DNA from: a virus
IMG/VR virus record: IMGVR_UViG_3300017782_000091
Coordinates: 1-33,996 of that record
Length of the DNA: 33,996 nucleotides
Strand: one strand, 5' to 3'
Positions 1 to 8,069 of this stretch are shown one piece after another. Both the position numbers and the translations under genes were made by a program. The notes beneath the pieces are model-generated. The model was not told where the DNA came from. It saw only the letters and a program-made list of their open reading frames with translations, and ran no database searches. Position 1 is the stretch's first letter. Each line of letters begins with the position of its first letter.

Positions 1-2
1 AG

Positions 3-140
3 TATGGGATCGCTGAACGAGGTGACATTATAATCTTTGAAACAGATGACGAGGAGGATGAGTGCGAAGTAGAGGATTCAGCTGAGTACCCAACGCATTA
101 CATCCTTGGTTCACAATTAAGAAAGGATTCAGATGAGTGA
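3..140 (+). CDS. 3' end of an unknown early gene, cut by the window edge
   Basis: Frame 3 is open from the first bases to a TGA at 138-140, giving about 45 codons of a protein whose start lies outside the window. The visible part has a run of acidic residues (ETDDEEDECEVED) about 15 residues in, then a short mixed tail. The stop overlaps the ATG of the next gene at 133 by 8 bases, the tight coupling usual for real genes in this genome. I do not recognise the family. Small acidic early proteins in T7-like phages are often host-takeover or anti-defence proteins, but nothing in this fragment proves that role. Confidence 0.5.
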   Translation, partial: YGIAERGDIIIFETDDEEDECEVEDSAEYPTHYILGSQLRKDSDE

Positions 141-438
141 GGAAGGATACATAGAGCATAAGAAATTCCTATTGGAATTACCTAACGGTAAGTACCTGTG
201 TCATAGTGGTAGCAAGCAAGCTATCATATATGATAAAGAGCGTGACCAAGATCAGCTACGGTTTGATCTTGAAATGACCAACGGTCATCTCGTAGCTTTG
301 GGCAGACCTCAGTGGCACGAGATATACAATGGTATGAAATATACCAACAACACAGATAACTTTGATTATATGGCTGAGCTGTACGAGGAGTTCATTGGTA
401 TGTCATCCAAGGGTAGAGAGGTAGGCAGGGAGAGTTAA
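133..438 (+). CDS. small early protein of unknown function
   Basis: A 101-residue protein with mixed charge and no membrane segment or recognised motif. The start at 133 has a good Shine-Dalgarno-like AAAGGA (about 123-127) and overlaps the stop of the upstream partial gene. It lies in the pre-polymerase position where T7-like phages keep host-takeover genes, and it is followed by an intrinsic terminator at 469-499, so it probably ends an early transcript. The gene body contains several perfect hairpins (164-179, 222-235, 247-271, 274-288, 330-346), a property shared with the small genes at 32.9-34.0 kb and not with the core genes I sampled. Function unknown. Confidence 0.65.
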   Translation: MSEEGYIEHKKFLLELPNGKYLCHSGSKQAIIYDKERDQDQLRFDLEMTNGHLVALGRPQWHEIYNGMKYTNNTDNFDYMAELYEEFIGMSSKGREVGRES

Positions 439-468
439 GACTTTCTAAGATATATATAATGTGTTCAA

Positions 469-499
469 GGGGCATCCTCGTAAGGGGATGTCCTTTTTT
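469..499 (+). terminator. Rho-independent terminator
   Basis: An 8-bp stem pairs GGGCATCC (470-477) with GGATGTCC (486-493), with one G-T wobble and an 8-nt loop. Six T residues follow at 494-499. It sits 30 bases after the stop of the 133-438 gene and before the gene group leading into RNA polymerase, so it should end the upstream early transcript. Confidence 0.8.
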
Positions 500-704
500 G
501 TGGCTAGTTTACTTGACTATCCCCTCTTTGTATGGGCAGTATATATTATAATAATATATTATATACTTTCTATAAGGGTACTTATAGATAAGATCTATAT
601 AACCTTTATAACTATAATAGTTATAGAACTTATTTATAATATTATATAAATAAAGATAGGTGTTCTACTTGACAGGTGTGTACCTATATGTATGCTCGCA
701 ACCT
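500..704 (+). other. AT-rich intergenic region with clustered hairpins
   Basis: No convincing gene. The stretch from 540 is almost pure A/T and contains abutting or overlapping perfect inverted repeats: 570-587 (7-bp arms, loop GGTA), 583-599 (7-bp arms, loop AAG), 607-625 (9-bp arms around one base) and the 12-bp palindrome at 635-646. The region separates the terminator at 469-499 from the gene group containing RNA polymerase, so it should hold the promoter or processing site for that group. The 9-mer TATAAGGGT at 571-579 recurs at 32895-32903, upstream of another gene group. Confidence 0.6.
669..696 (+). promoter_or_regulatory. possible sigma70-type promoter
   Basis: A perfect TTGACA at 669-674 is followed after 16 bases by TATGCT at 691-696 (4 of 6 to the -10 consensus). 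It would drive the small genes at 705 and 898 and then RNA polymerase, the place where host polymerase must act first. The predicted transcription start is almost at the ATG at 705, giving a very short leader, which is a reason for caution. Confidence 0.35.
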
Positions 705-917
705 ATGAGCAACTCACATAACGCAGAACCTCTGAAGAGGACACCTAGTGATACACTAGAAGCAGTTGAGATTCGTATCAACCTATTGAGAGACGAGTCT
801 CGCTTAGTATCTATCAAGATAGATGCACTGATGGACAGAAGAAAAGATATTAACACTGAAATCAAACGACTAAAAGAAGGAGCGAAGCAGATCAAAGATG
901 TCATTGCCAACGATTGA
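705..917 (+). CDS. small coiled-coil early protein, unknown function
   Basis: From ATG 705 the product is 70 residues. The frame is open upstream to a GTG at 660, but that extension would be translated from the promoter-like region, so 705 is preferred. After a short polar start, residues from about 15 to the end form a highly charged pattern with regularly spaced Leu and Ile (EAVEIRINLL, KIDALMDRR, EIKRLKEG), typical of a helical hairpin or coiled coil. It overlaps the next gene by 20 bases and probably belongs to the RNA polymerase transcript. Hairpins at 745-759 and 809-824 lie inside it. Family not recognised. Confidence 0.6.
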   Translation: MSNSHNAEPLKRTPSDTLEAVEIRINLLRDESRLVSIKIDALMDRRKDINTEIKRLKEGAKQIKDVIAND

Positions 918-1092
918 AACTATTGTAGATGAATTACAGCACGCAGTTAATTTACTTGAGGAGGTCAAACCACACAGGGATTGTAAAGATCCACAGATAC
1001 ATAGGGGTGGGTTGATGTTCGTCAAGGACGCATTATCTAAATTAAAACTTTATGCAGAACCTCGGAAAGCTCCTACCCAGTCAGAATCCTAA
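898..1092 (+). CDS. small early protein of unknown function
   Basis: A 64-residue protein starting MSLPTIETIVDELQ. The N-terminal half is amphipathic and helical (VDELQHAVNLLEEV), followed by a short polar segment with two His and one Cys, and a Lys/Leu-rich helix. Its start overlaps the preceding gene by 20 bases and its end overlaps the RNA polymerase start by 41 bases, which argues for translational coupling. AAGGAG occurs about 15 bases upstream of the ATG, rather far for an ideal ribosome binding site. I do not recognise the family. Confidence 0.55.
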   Translation: MSLPTIETIVDELQHAVNLLEEVKPHRDCKDPQIHRGGLMFVKDALSKLKLYAEPRKAPTQSES

Positions 1093-3469
1093 GATAGAAA
1101 AGGAGATGCTTGAGAAGGGTGTCACCAAAACGAGAAGACAGATTGAGTCAGCTCGTGATCGTGACTCTGAATCAGAGACCAAGTATGGTCAGCGTCTCCT
1201 TCGTGAAGGGATTCCAGAACTTGTGAAAGGAATCAAGGAATGGTTCAAGGAACAAGAGAAAGCTCCCATTGCAGGGAACGCTTACTATAAACTGAGGGAT
1301 ATAGATCCCAAGGTATCAGCCTTCATCGCATTGAAGAGTGTGCTTGATTGCTTGATGCAGAAGAGACCATTAGCATCCTCAGCCATACGACTCGGAGCAT
1401 TGATAGAAGATGAGATGCATTTCGGTGCATTCTCGGAACATCCTCAGTGGTCACAGATACTACGAGGTGCGAAGAAGCGACCGAACTATAAGAAGAGACG
1501 GTACTATTTAATACACTCAGAGAAAGGTGAAGCTAGTAAAGGTGAGGCAGATGAGTGGGAGAAGTGGGGTACAAGAATCAAACTACATATAGGTACTGTA
1601 TTGATTACACTCATCAAAGATTACACAGGTCTGTTAGATTTTGTAATGATACAGACAGACAAGCGTGGTCCAGCTCGCTTCATCCAAGCTACCAAGAAGA
1701 CACAGCAATGGATAGAAGATATGATTGCACACAACGAGATGCTTGAACCTTTTTGGATGCCACTCAAGGACTATCCAAAGCAATGGACAGAAAAGTGGAG
1801 TGGTGGCTACGATGTAGATAATGGATTGCCACCTATGCCTTTGATTAAATCTAGGAACAAAGCGTTCCTTCGTATCAACGAAGAACCTATGACTGATGTA
1901 ATGTCAGCCATGAACAGCCTACAGAATACACCTTGGAGGATTAACAACAAGGTACTAGGTACATTGAAAACATTTTGGGAAGAGGGTATACCTATTGGTA
2001 GTCTACCATCTAGGGAGGATGAAGTGTTACCTCCATTCCCAAAGGATGAGACAGATGAGATAGCTAAGACTATATGGAAACGCAAGGCGGCACAAATCTA
2101 TGACTTCAATGCATCCACTAAAAGTCGTAGGCTATTAGTATTAAATACTATTGGTCTAGCTCAGAAGTATAACAACACTAGATTTTATTTACCCCACCAA
2201 TGTGACTTCAGAGGTAGAGCATATGCTGTACCTGCTTATGTGAATCATATGGGAGCAGACTTTGCTAAGGCATTACTGCATTTTGATAGAGGGGTACGAG
2301 CTACCACAGATGATCAACTGAAATGGTTATTCATACATGGAGCTAACTGCTTTGGGTTCAAAGGAACTTATACACAGCGGATAGATTGGGTAATAGAGAA
2401 CACTAAACAAATAGACCAACTAGCTACTAACCCACTATCCGCTTTAGATTTTTTAAATGAAGCTGATGAAACATTCCAATTCCTTGCCTTTGCATACGAG
2501 TTTCAACGAATGCATAAAGAAGGGAGTAAGTTCTCTACTCATCTACCTTGTCAGATGGATGCTAGTAACAACGGACTACAGATTCTTGGAATGCTTACTC
2601 GTGATGAATCGTCTTGCATCGCTACTAATGTAGCACCTACTAATTACCCAGAAGATATCTATGGTATCGTAGCTGAGAAAGCTTGTGAATATCTACGAGC
2701 TGAGGCAGGTAGTAATCCATTTGCAAACAAGTGGCTTACCTTTGGGGTAAACAGATCAGCATCCAAGAGACCAACGATGACTCAGCCATATGGTTCTACA
2801 CCACACAGTGCTAGATCATATGTAAACCAATGGTATCTAGATAAGGTACGAGGTGGGGCTGATGATCCATTTGATGAGAGTAATCGTTTCCAAGCAACAG
2901 CTTACCTATCCTCAAAGATATGGGAGGCAATCAATCAAGTGGTAGGTAAACCAAGAGAAGCTATGGCTTGGCTACAGAACACAGCTAGAACTCTAGCAAA
3001 ATTTGATAGACCATTCTATTGGGTAAGTCCAAGTGGCTTCCCTTGTAACCAAGCGTATCAGAAATGGGAACAGAAAAGTATCCGCACCAAGATAGGTGAG
3101 CAGGTACTACGAGTAAAGTTCCGAGAAGATTTAAATAAGATGTCACCGAAACGCCAAGCACAGGGTAGCTCACCTAATTTTGTTCATTCCATGGATGCTA
3201 GTTGTTTACATTTGACTGTGAATAAGTGTGAACAACTAGGCATCAAGGACTTTGCAATGGTACACGACAGCTACGGTACACACAGTGTGAACTGTGATAC
3301 AATGGCAAACCAAATACGACAAACACTTGTTGAAATTTTTGAGCAAGATCAATTAGCTATCCTAAAAAATAATCTTGAGGAGGCTAATGACTTGACACTA
3401 CCACCGTTACCGTGCTATGGTAACTTTAATATACAAGATATAAAAAATTCAAAATACATATTCAGTTAA
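1052..3469 (+). CDS. phage single-subunit DNA-dependent RNA polymerase (T7 gp1-like)
   Basis: An 805-residue enzyme of the T7/mitochondrial RNA polymerase family that should transcribe the middle and late genes from phage promoters. All catalytic landmarks are present in order: DFRGRAYAVP near residue 385; the metal-binding Asp in QMDASNNGLQ at about D503 (T7 D537); Lys and Tyr in SKRPTMTQPYG at about K572 and Y580 with the same 8-residue spacing as T7 K631/Y639; and the second Asp in MVHDSYGTH at about D739 (T7 D812). The C terminus (NIQDIKNSKYIFS) matches the T7 carboxyl end that reaches the active site. T7 RNAP is 883 aa, so this is a compact version. The alternative ATG at 1106 lies directly against AAGGAG with no spacer, so 1052 is kept tentatively. 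Confidence 0.97.
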   Translation: MQNLGKLLPSQNPKIEKEMLEKGVTKTRRQIESARDRDSESETKYGQRLLREGIPELVKGIKEWFKEQEKAPIAGNAYYKLRDIDPKVSAFIALKSVLDCLMQKRPLASSAIRLGALIEDEMHFGAFSEHPQWSQILRGAKKRPNYKKRRYYLIHSEKGEASKGEADEWEKWGTRIKLHIGTVLITLIKDYTGLLDFVMIQTDKRGPARFIQATKKTQQWIEDMIAHNEMLEPFWMPLKDYPKQWTEKWSGGYDVDNGLPPMPLIKSRNKAFLRINEEPMTDVMSAMNSLQNTPWRINNKVLGTLKTFWEEGIPIGSLPSREDEVLPPFPKDETDEIAKTIWKRKAAQIYDFNASTKSRRLLVLNTIGLAQKYNNTRFYLPHQCDFRGRAYAVPAYVNHMGADFAKALLHFDRGVRATTDDQLKWLFIHGANCFGFKGTYTQRIDWVIENTKQIDQLATNPLSALDFLNEADETFQFLAFAYEFQRMHKEGSKFSTHLPCQMDASNNGLQILGMLTRDESSCIATNVAPTNYPEDIYGIVAEKACEYLRAEAGSNPFANKWLTFGVNRSASKRPTMTQPYGSTPHSARSYVNQWYLDKVRGGADDPFDESNRFQATAYLSSKIWEAINQVVGKPREAMAWLQNTARTLAKFDRPFYWVSPSGFPCNQAYQKWEQKSIRTKIGEQVLRVKFREDLNKMSPKRQAQGSSPNFVHSMDASCLHLTVNKCEQLGIKDFAMVHDSYGTHSVNCDTMANQIRQTLVEIFEQDQLAILKNNLEEANDLTLPPLPCYGNFNIQDIKNSKYIFS

Positions 3470-3474
3470 ATATT

Positions 3475-4062
3475 ATGAGCAAAAATAAATCAATAGTAAC
3501 ACCGAAAGGTAAAGCGAGATACCCATATGTTAATACACCGAACACTACATTTGATTCGGATGGGGTCTATACCTGTGATATAGTTGTATCAGAGGAAGAA
3601 GGTAAAGCGTTTGAAGCAACGCTTAAAGAAACATACGAACAAGCCTACGACAGAGAGTGTCAGATCAAGGGGAAGAAGTTAAAGAAAGCTCCTTCGTTTC
3701 CAATCTCTGTTGATGAGGAAGGCGATTACATTATCAAAACCAAACAACCTGCTAAGCGTACTGCTAAGGGTGGAGAAGTATACGAGTTCTCTATCAAGTT
3801 GTTTGATGCTAAAGGTAATATGATTGATGCTAATGTAGGTGGAGGTAGTATTGTAAAATGTGCTGTTCAACCTCGTTGCTGGTTTGCACCATCAATGGGA
3901 TTTGGTATGACACTAACACTCAAAGCTGTACAAGTAATAGAACTTGTGGAGTTCGGAGGTGGAGGTAATGCCAACAGCTTTGGATTTGAAGACGAAGATG
4001 GTTTCGTAAGTGGTGGTGAATCACTGAAGGAATCGTTTGATGATGTCAGCGGAGACTTTTAG
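3475..4062 (+). CDS. single-stranded DNA-binding protein (T7 gp2.5-like)
   Basis: A 195-residue protein in the gp2.5 position between RNA polymerase and endonuclease I (T7 gp2.5 is 232 aa). The body has the alternating hydrophobic and polar strands expected of an OB-fold, with aromatic residues that could stack on DNA. The last 40 residues are glycine-rich, then acidic, and the chain ends in GDF. In T7 the acidic tail with terminal Phe contacts gp4 and gp5, and this tail looks equivalent. There is no Shine-Dalgarno; the start follows the RNA polymerase stop through TAAATATTATG. Assignment rests on position, size and the tail rather than on a diagnostic catalytic motif. Confidence 0.85.
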   Translation: MSKNKSIVTPKGKARYPYVNTPNTTFDSDGVYTCDIVVSEEEGKAFEATLKETYEQAYDRECQIKGKKLKKAPSFPISVDEEGDYIIKTKQPAKRTAKGGEVYEFSIKLFDAKGNMIDANVGGGSIVKCAVQPRCWFAPSMGFGMTLTLKAVQVIELVEFGGGGNANSFGFEDEDGFVSGGESLKESFDDVSGDF

Positions 4063-4447
4063 ATCACGCTTTGAGGGGAGGGTAGCTCAGTTCTTATCTA
4101 CGACTGGGCTATCCTTTACTTATGAGGAGGATGTTATTAAGTTCGTGCAACCTGCACAGAACCGAAGGTATACTCCAGACTTCGTTCTTTCAAACAATAT
4201 CATTCTTGAAGTCAAAGGTTATCTTAAACCTTCAGACAGACAGAAACACAAATGGATCAAGGAACAGTATCCAGAGTTAGATATTCGTTTTGTATTTCAA
4301 AACCCATACAACAAAATTTACAAAGGTTCTAAGACAAGGAACTGTGACTGGGCTGACAAGCTTGGTTACCCTTGGTGCAAAGGACCACACATACCAGACA
4401 CATGGCTAACACAGAAGAAAAAATCACCGCCCTTAAAACACACCTAG
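4040..4447 (+). CDS. endonuclease I, Holliday-junction resolvase (T7 gp3-like)
   Basis: About 135 residues; T7 endonuclease I is 149. The enzyme cleaves branched DNA and helps degrade host DNA for nucleotide supply. The PD-(D/E)XK core is clear: YTPDF with the metal-binding Asp near residue 47 and LEVKG with Glu and Lys near 57 and 59, plus an upstream Glu in FEGRV near 12. Downstream, EQYPELDIRFVF closely matches the T7 protein. The frame is open to a TTG at 4037, but the two ATG codons at 4040 and 4043 are better starts. It overlaps the end of the SSB gene by 23 bases and the primase-helicase start by 46. Confidence 0.95.
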   Translation: MMSAETFRSRFEGRVAQFLSTTGLSFTYEEDVIKFVQPAQNRRYTPDFVLSNNIILEVKGYLKPSDRQKHKWIKEQYPELDIRFVFQNPYNKIYKGSKTRNCDWADKLGYPWCKGPHIPDTWLTQKKKSPPLKHT

Positions 4448-6006
4448 CTTGCCCAGATTGTGGGTCAAGCGATGCACTCACACTTAATGTTGATGGATCA
4501 ACTAAGTGTTTCAGTTGTGAGAAGTTTACACCAAGTCACTCCACAACAACAGTAACCCACCAACCTTTACCTACTAATTTTATTGGTGGAGAATTTCAAG
4601 ACCTACCTAAGCGTTGTATACAAGAAGACATCTGTCGTAAGTATGACTATCGTGTAGGTCAAAAAGATGGGAAGCCCTGCCACATTGCTAACTATAGAGA
4701 TAAAGATGGTAAGGTAGTAGGACAGAAGATAAGATTCCCAGACAAAACTTTTCGTATTGTCGGTAAAGTAAATACACCGTTTGGTTGGCATCTGTTCCAA
4801 GGTGGTAGAAGAATCACAGTCACAGAGGGAGAGATAGATACTCTCTCTGTGGCTACAGTCTTAGAAGGAAAATGGGCTGTGGTATCTCTACCTAGTGGAG
4901 CTGGTAATGCTAACAAAACTTTTAAGGATCACTTAGAATACTTTGAATCATTTGATGAAGTTGTTCTAATGTTTGATCAAGATGAAGCTGGGAGACAAGC
5001 TGCTAAAAACTGTGCATCTATTCTATCTATAGGTAAAGCAAGGATAGCACACCTATCAGCTAAAGATCCTAATGATCTACTAACAGAAGGTAGAGGTGCA
5101 GAGATTGTACAAGCTGGATGGAATGCTAAACCTTGGAGACCAGATGGTATCGTTGAAGGTACTGATATGTGGGATTTAATTACTGATGATACAGAAGTAG
5201 AATCAGCTGAGTATCCATATGCTGGTCTAAATAAAGTTACTCGTGGTATACGAGTGGGAGAGATTACTACATTCTGTGCTGGTAGTGGGGTAGGTAAGTC
5301 AAGTGTCTGTCGTGAGATAGCATACGGATTACTGAACCAAGGACAGAAGGTAGGATACATAGCACTAGAAGAAAGTATCAAGCGTACAGCTCTAGGTATT
5401 ATGGGACTCCATTGTAATACACAACTACACTTAGGTGAAGTAGTACCAGAGGAAGTTATGGATCAAGCTTTTAAAGCTACAGTTGGTAGTGGAAACTTTG
5501 TGACCTATGACCATTGGGGTTCTATTGAATCAGACAATCTAATTAATCGTATTAGATATATGAACAAAGCTCTAGGATGTAAGTGGATATTCTTAGACCA
5601 TGTTAGTATTGTAGTTAGTGGACAAGATGGTGACGAAAGAAAGATGATAGATATACTGATGACTAAGCTTCGTAGCTTGGTAGAAGAAACACAAGTTGGT
5701 ATGTTATTAGTTAGTCACTTGAAGAGACCAGAAGGTAGAGGCTTTGAAGAAGGTAGAGAAACCACACTCGGACACTTGCGTGGGTCAGCTGGTTTAGGTC
5801 AGCTATCAGATATGGTGATAGGTGTTGAGCGTAATCAACAAGACGAGGATCTAAAGAATAGAACTACTGTTCGTATTCTAAAGAATAGATTCAGTGGGGA
5901 GACAGGTGAAGCTTGCTTCCTCCGTTACAATAATCAAACTGGTAGACTAGTGGAAGAAACATTAGAAGATTTACCAGAGGACACAGACACAAACAACCCC
6001 TTCTAA
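4402..6006 (+). CDS. primase-helicase (T7 gp4A-like)
   Basis: A 534-residue bifunctional replisome protein (T7 gp4A is 566 aa). Order of domains: an N-terminal zinc-binding site with two CxxC pairs (C17/C20 and C36/C39) for primer-site recognition; a TOPRIM primase core with TEGEID near 141-146 and FDQDEAG near 191-197; then a RecA-like hexameric helicase with Walker A AGSGVGKSS (G294-S301), a Walker B-like FLDH, LVSHLKRP, and an arginine-containing RGSAGLGQLSD. The acidic C terminus ends in Phe (TDTNNPF), as in T7 gp4, where it contacts the polymerase. The frame is open upstream to a TTG at 4372, but ATG 4402 just precedes the zinc domain and is preferred. Confidence 0.97.
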   Translation: MANTEEKITALKTHLACPDCGSSDALTLNVDGSTKCFSCEKFTPSHSTTTVTHQPLPTNFIGGEFQDLPKRCIQEDICRKYDYRVGQKDGKPCHIANYRDKDGKVVGQKIRFPDKTFRIVGKVNTPFGWHLFQGGRRITVTEGEIDTLSVATVLEGKWAVVSLPSGAGNANKTFKDHLEYFESFDEVVLMFDQDEAGRQAAKNCASILSIGKARIAHLSAKDPNDLLTEGRGAEIVQAGWNAKPWRPDGIVEGTDMWDLITDDTEVESAEYPYAGLNKVTRGIRVGEITTFCAGSGVGKSSVCREIAYGLLNQGQKVGYIALEESIKRTALGIMGLHCNTQLHLGEVVPEEVMDQAFKATVGSGNFVTYDHWGSIESDNLINRIRYMNKALGCKWIFLDHVSIVVSGQDGDERKMIDILMTKLRSLVEETQVGMLLVSHLKRPEGRGFEEGRETTLGHLRGSAGLGQLSDMVIGVERNQQDEDLKNRTTVRILKNRFSGETGEACFLRYNNQTGRLVEETLEDLPEDTDTNNPF

Positions 6007-6007
6007 T

Positions 6008-7807
6008 ATGAACACAGCTTACTTTGATATAGAAACAAATGCGATAGAAGATTTCGCAACACTCTCAGACTTGAAACAGATACACTGTATGGTGGTAGCA
6101 CACGAGGATCAAGTCTATGTTGGTACAGATGACCCATCCATTGAACGATGCCTTGAGATTTTAGAATCAATGGATGCTATTGTCGGACACAACGCAGTTA
6201 GCTTTGATGTACCAGCTCTATGTAAACTCTATGATTTTAAATACCCACAAATTATAGACACTGTTCTTATGGGTAGGTGTATGTTTCCAGATGTACGAAG
6301 CATTGACTTCCGTAAGGATGACTTTGATAAGGAACTAATTGGTAGCCACAGTTTAAAAGCTTGGGGTAAAAGGATTGGTATACTCAAGGGAGAGTTCGGA
6401 GAAACAACTGACTGGTCTCAATGTACTCCAGAGATGATTGAGTATTGTAAGCAGGATGTTAGAGTTACACGAGCGTTATACATTTGGTTGATGGCTAAGA
6501 ACCCTAGTATGCAGATGTTAGAACTTGAGCATTACTTTGCTGTACTGATGCGTAGACAAGAGTTGAATGGTTTCCCATTTGATTCTAAGTCAGCTGATAA
6601 ACTAACTGAGAAGTTAATGGTTCGTAGAGCTGAGCTAAAGGATGAGTTAAGTAAAACATTCCCAGCTACTATAGTAGATATGAAGTCTACTTACTTTACT
6701 AATCGTAATGGTGATGAGTTCCCATCCAAGAAAGCTATGCTTGAAACTGGATACAAACAAAGTGATATCTTTGTAGGTAGAAACAAAACTAAAACTATAC
6801 CATTCAATCCTAACAGTCGTGATCAAATCTGTGAACGGTTAATGGAAATGGGATGGAAGCCTAATCAGTATGAAGGTAAGAGACCTGCTATCAATGAAGG
6901 TGTTCTTAAATCTATAGGTACAGATGAAGCACTACAGTTGTGTGAGTATTTATTATTAACTAAGAGACTTGGACAAGTAGCTGAAGGTAATCAAGCTTGG
7001 ACTAAGTTAGCTCGTAAGGGTAGGATACACGGAGGTGTGAATACTAATGGAGCAGTGAGTGGTAGGTGTACACATATGAATCCTAATGTTGCACAAGTAC
7101 CAGCAGTACGAGCTACCTTTGGAAAAGAATGTCGTGAATGTTTTACCGCACCACAAGGTAAAGTTCTAGTTGGAGCTGATGCTAGTGGGCTAGAGCTTAG
7201 ATGTTTAGCACACTACCTACATCCTTGGGACAAAGGTGCGTATGCTAAGACTATTCTAGAAGGAGATATCCACACTGAGAATCAGAAAGCAGCTGGATTA
7301 GATACAAGAGACCAAGCAAAGACTTTCATCTATGCGTTCTTGTATGGTGCTGGGGATGAGAAGATAGGTAAGATCGTTAACGGTACAAGAGCTGACGGTA
7401 AACGATTAAAGAACTCATTCAAAGAAAAGATACCAGCAGTAGCCAAGCTATTGAAAGCTGTAGAGTCTAAGGTAAAACAAACAAACTTTCTCAAAGGATT
7501 GGATGGTAGACAACTTCCTTGTCGTTCACCACACAGTGCTTTAAATTTATTATTACAATCCGCTGGGGCTGTGATAATGAAACAATCATTAATCTGCTTT
7601 GCTAATATAGCTGAGGAACTAGACTTACCCTACGAACTCCATGCCAATGTGCATGATGAAGTTCAGTTTAGTTGCGACAGTGAGCATTCAGAACAACTAG
7701 GACAAGCCTTCGTAGATGCTATCGTACAAGCAGGAGAAGAATTAAACTTCAAGTGTAAGTTAGATGGTGAGTACAAGGTAGGAAACAACTGGGCGGAGAC
7801 TCACTAA
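6008..7807 (+). CDS. family A DNA polymerase with 3'-5' exonuclease (T7 gp5-like)
   Basis: A 599-residue replicative polymerase. The proofreading exonuclease motifs are FDIET (D7, E9), GHNAVSFD (N62, D67) and YCKQD (D150). Polymerase motif A is GADASGLELR (D391), motif B is RDQAKTFIYAFLYG and motif C is HDEVQF (H549, D550, E551). Motif B keeps the Tyr at the position that makes T7 polymerase tolerant of dideoxynucleotides. It is about 105 residues shorter than T7 gp5 (704 aa). Part of the deficit lies in the thumb insertion that binds thioredoxin, about 40 residues here before FNPNSRDQI against about 75 in T7. The start follows the gp4 stop by one base with no Shine-Dalgarno. Confidence 0.97.
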   Translation: MNTAYFDIETNAIEDFATLSDLKQIHCMVVAHEDQVYVGTDDPSIERCLEILESMDAIVGHNAVSFDVPALCKLYDFKYPQIIDTVLMGRCMFPDVRSIDFRKDDFDKELIGSHSLKAWGKRIGILKGEFGETTDWSQCTPEMIEYCKQDVRVTRALYIWLMAKNPSMQMLELEHYFAVLMRRQELNGFPFDSKSADKLTEKLMVRRAELKDELSKTFPATIVDMKSTYFTNRNGDEFPSKKAMLETGYKQSDIFVGRNKTKTIPFNPNSRDQICERLMEMGWKPNQYEGKRPAINEGVLKSIGTDEALQLCEYLLLTKRLGQVAEGNQAWTKLARKGRIHGGVNTNGAVSGRCTHMNPNVAQVPAVRATFGKECRECFTAPQGKVLVGADASGLELRCLAHYLHPWDKGAYAKTILEGDIHTENQKAAGLDTRDQAKTFIYAFLYGAGDEKIGKIVNGTRADGKRLKNSFKEKIPAVAKLLKAVESKVKQTNFLKGLDGRQLPCRSPHSALNLLLQSAGAVIMKQSLICFANIAEELDLPYELHANVHDEVQFSCDSEHSEQLGQAFVDAIVQAGEELNFKCKLDGEYKVGNNWAETH

Positions 7808-7808
7808 T

Positions 7809-8069
7809 ATGGTAAAGATACTTAACATGACCATGATCCAAGAACATTTAGCTGACGATGCTAATAAGTTAGATGGTTTAGGATCAGCAATTATAGGTGT
7901 AACACACAGCGGTTATCTTGTGTACGACTACGAAAAAATCGTACGACATTTTGAATCACACGGAATGGAAAGAGAAGAAGCGTTGGAGTATACAGACTAT
8001 AATGTTGTTGGTCTTGGTGGTGAGTTTGCTAACTGGGTAATCATATCAAAACTGAATGACATATTATAA
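7809..8069 (+). CDS. conserved-looking small protein, unknown function
   Basis: An 86-residue acidic protein. The middle reads SGYLVYDYEKIVRHF followed by GMEREEALEYTDYNV, a pattern I recall from many small phage proteins of unknown function in which a Tyr-Asp/Lys segment precedes a helix with GM..EEA.EY..YN. It lies directly after the DNA polymerase (one-base gap after TAA) and overlaps the nuclease-like gene by 14 bases, so it is co-expressed with replication genes. No catalytic motif, signal peptide or membrane segment is visible. Confidence 0.7.
   Translation: MVKILNMTMIQEHLADDANKLDGLGSAIIGVTHSGYLVYDYEKIVRHFESHGMEREEALEYTDYNVVGLGGEFANWVIISKLNDIL

Noticed and set aside
461-649. Open frame for a hydrophobic, Ile-rich peptide
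   Set aside because: It starts with GTG inside the terminator stem region and runs through AT-only hairpin DNA. Its hydrophobicity is what ATA/TAT-rich sequence gives by chance.
665-910. Minus-strand open frame opposite the 705-917 gene
   Set aside because: All minus-strand frames in the window lie opposite convincing plus-strand genes or non-coding DNA, have no start context and no recognisable protein. This one is the mirror of a coiled-coil gene.
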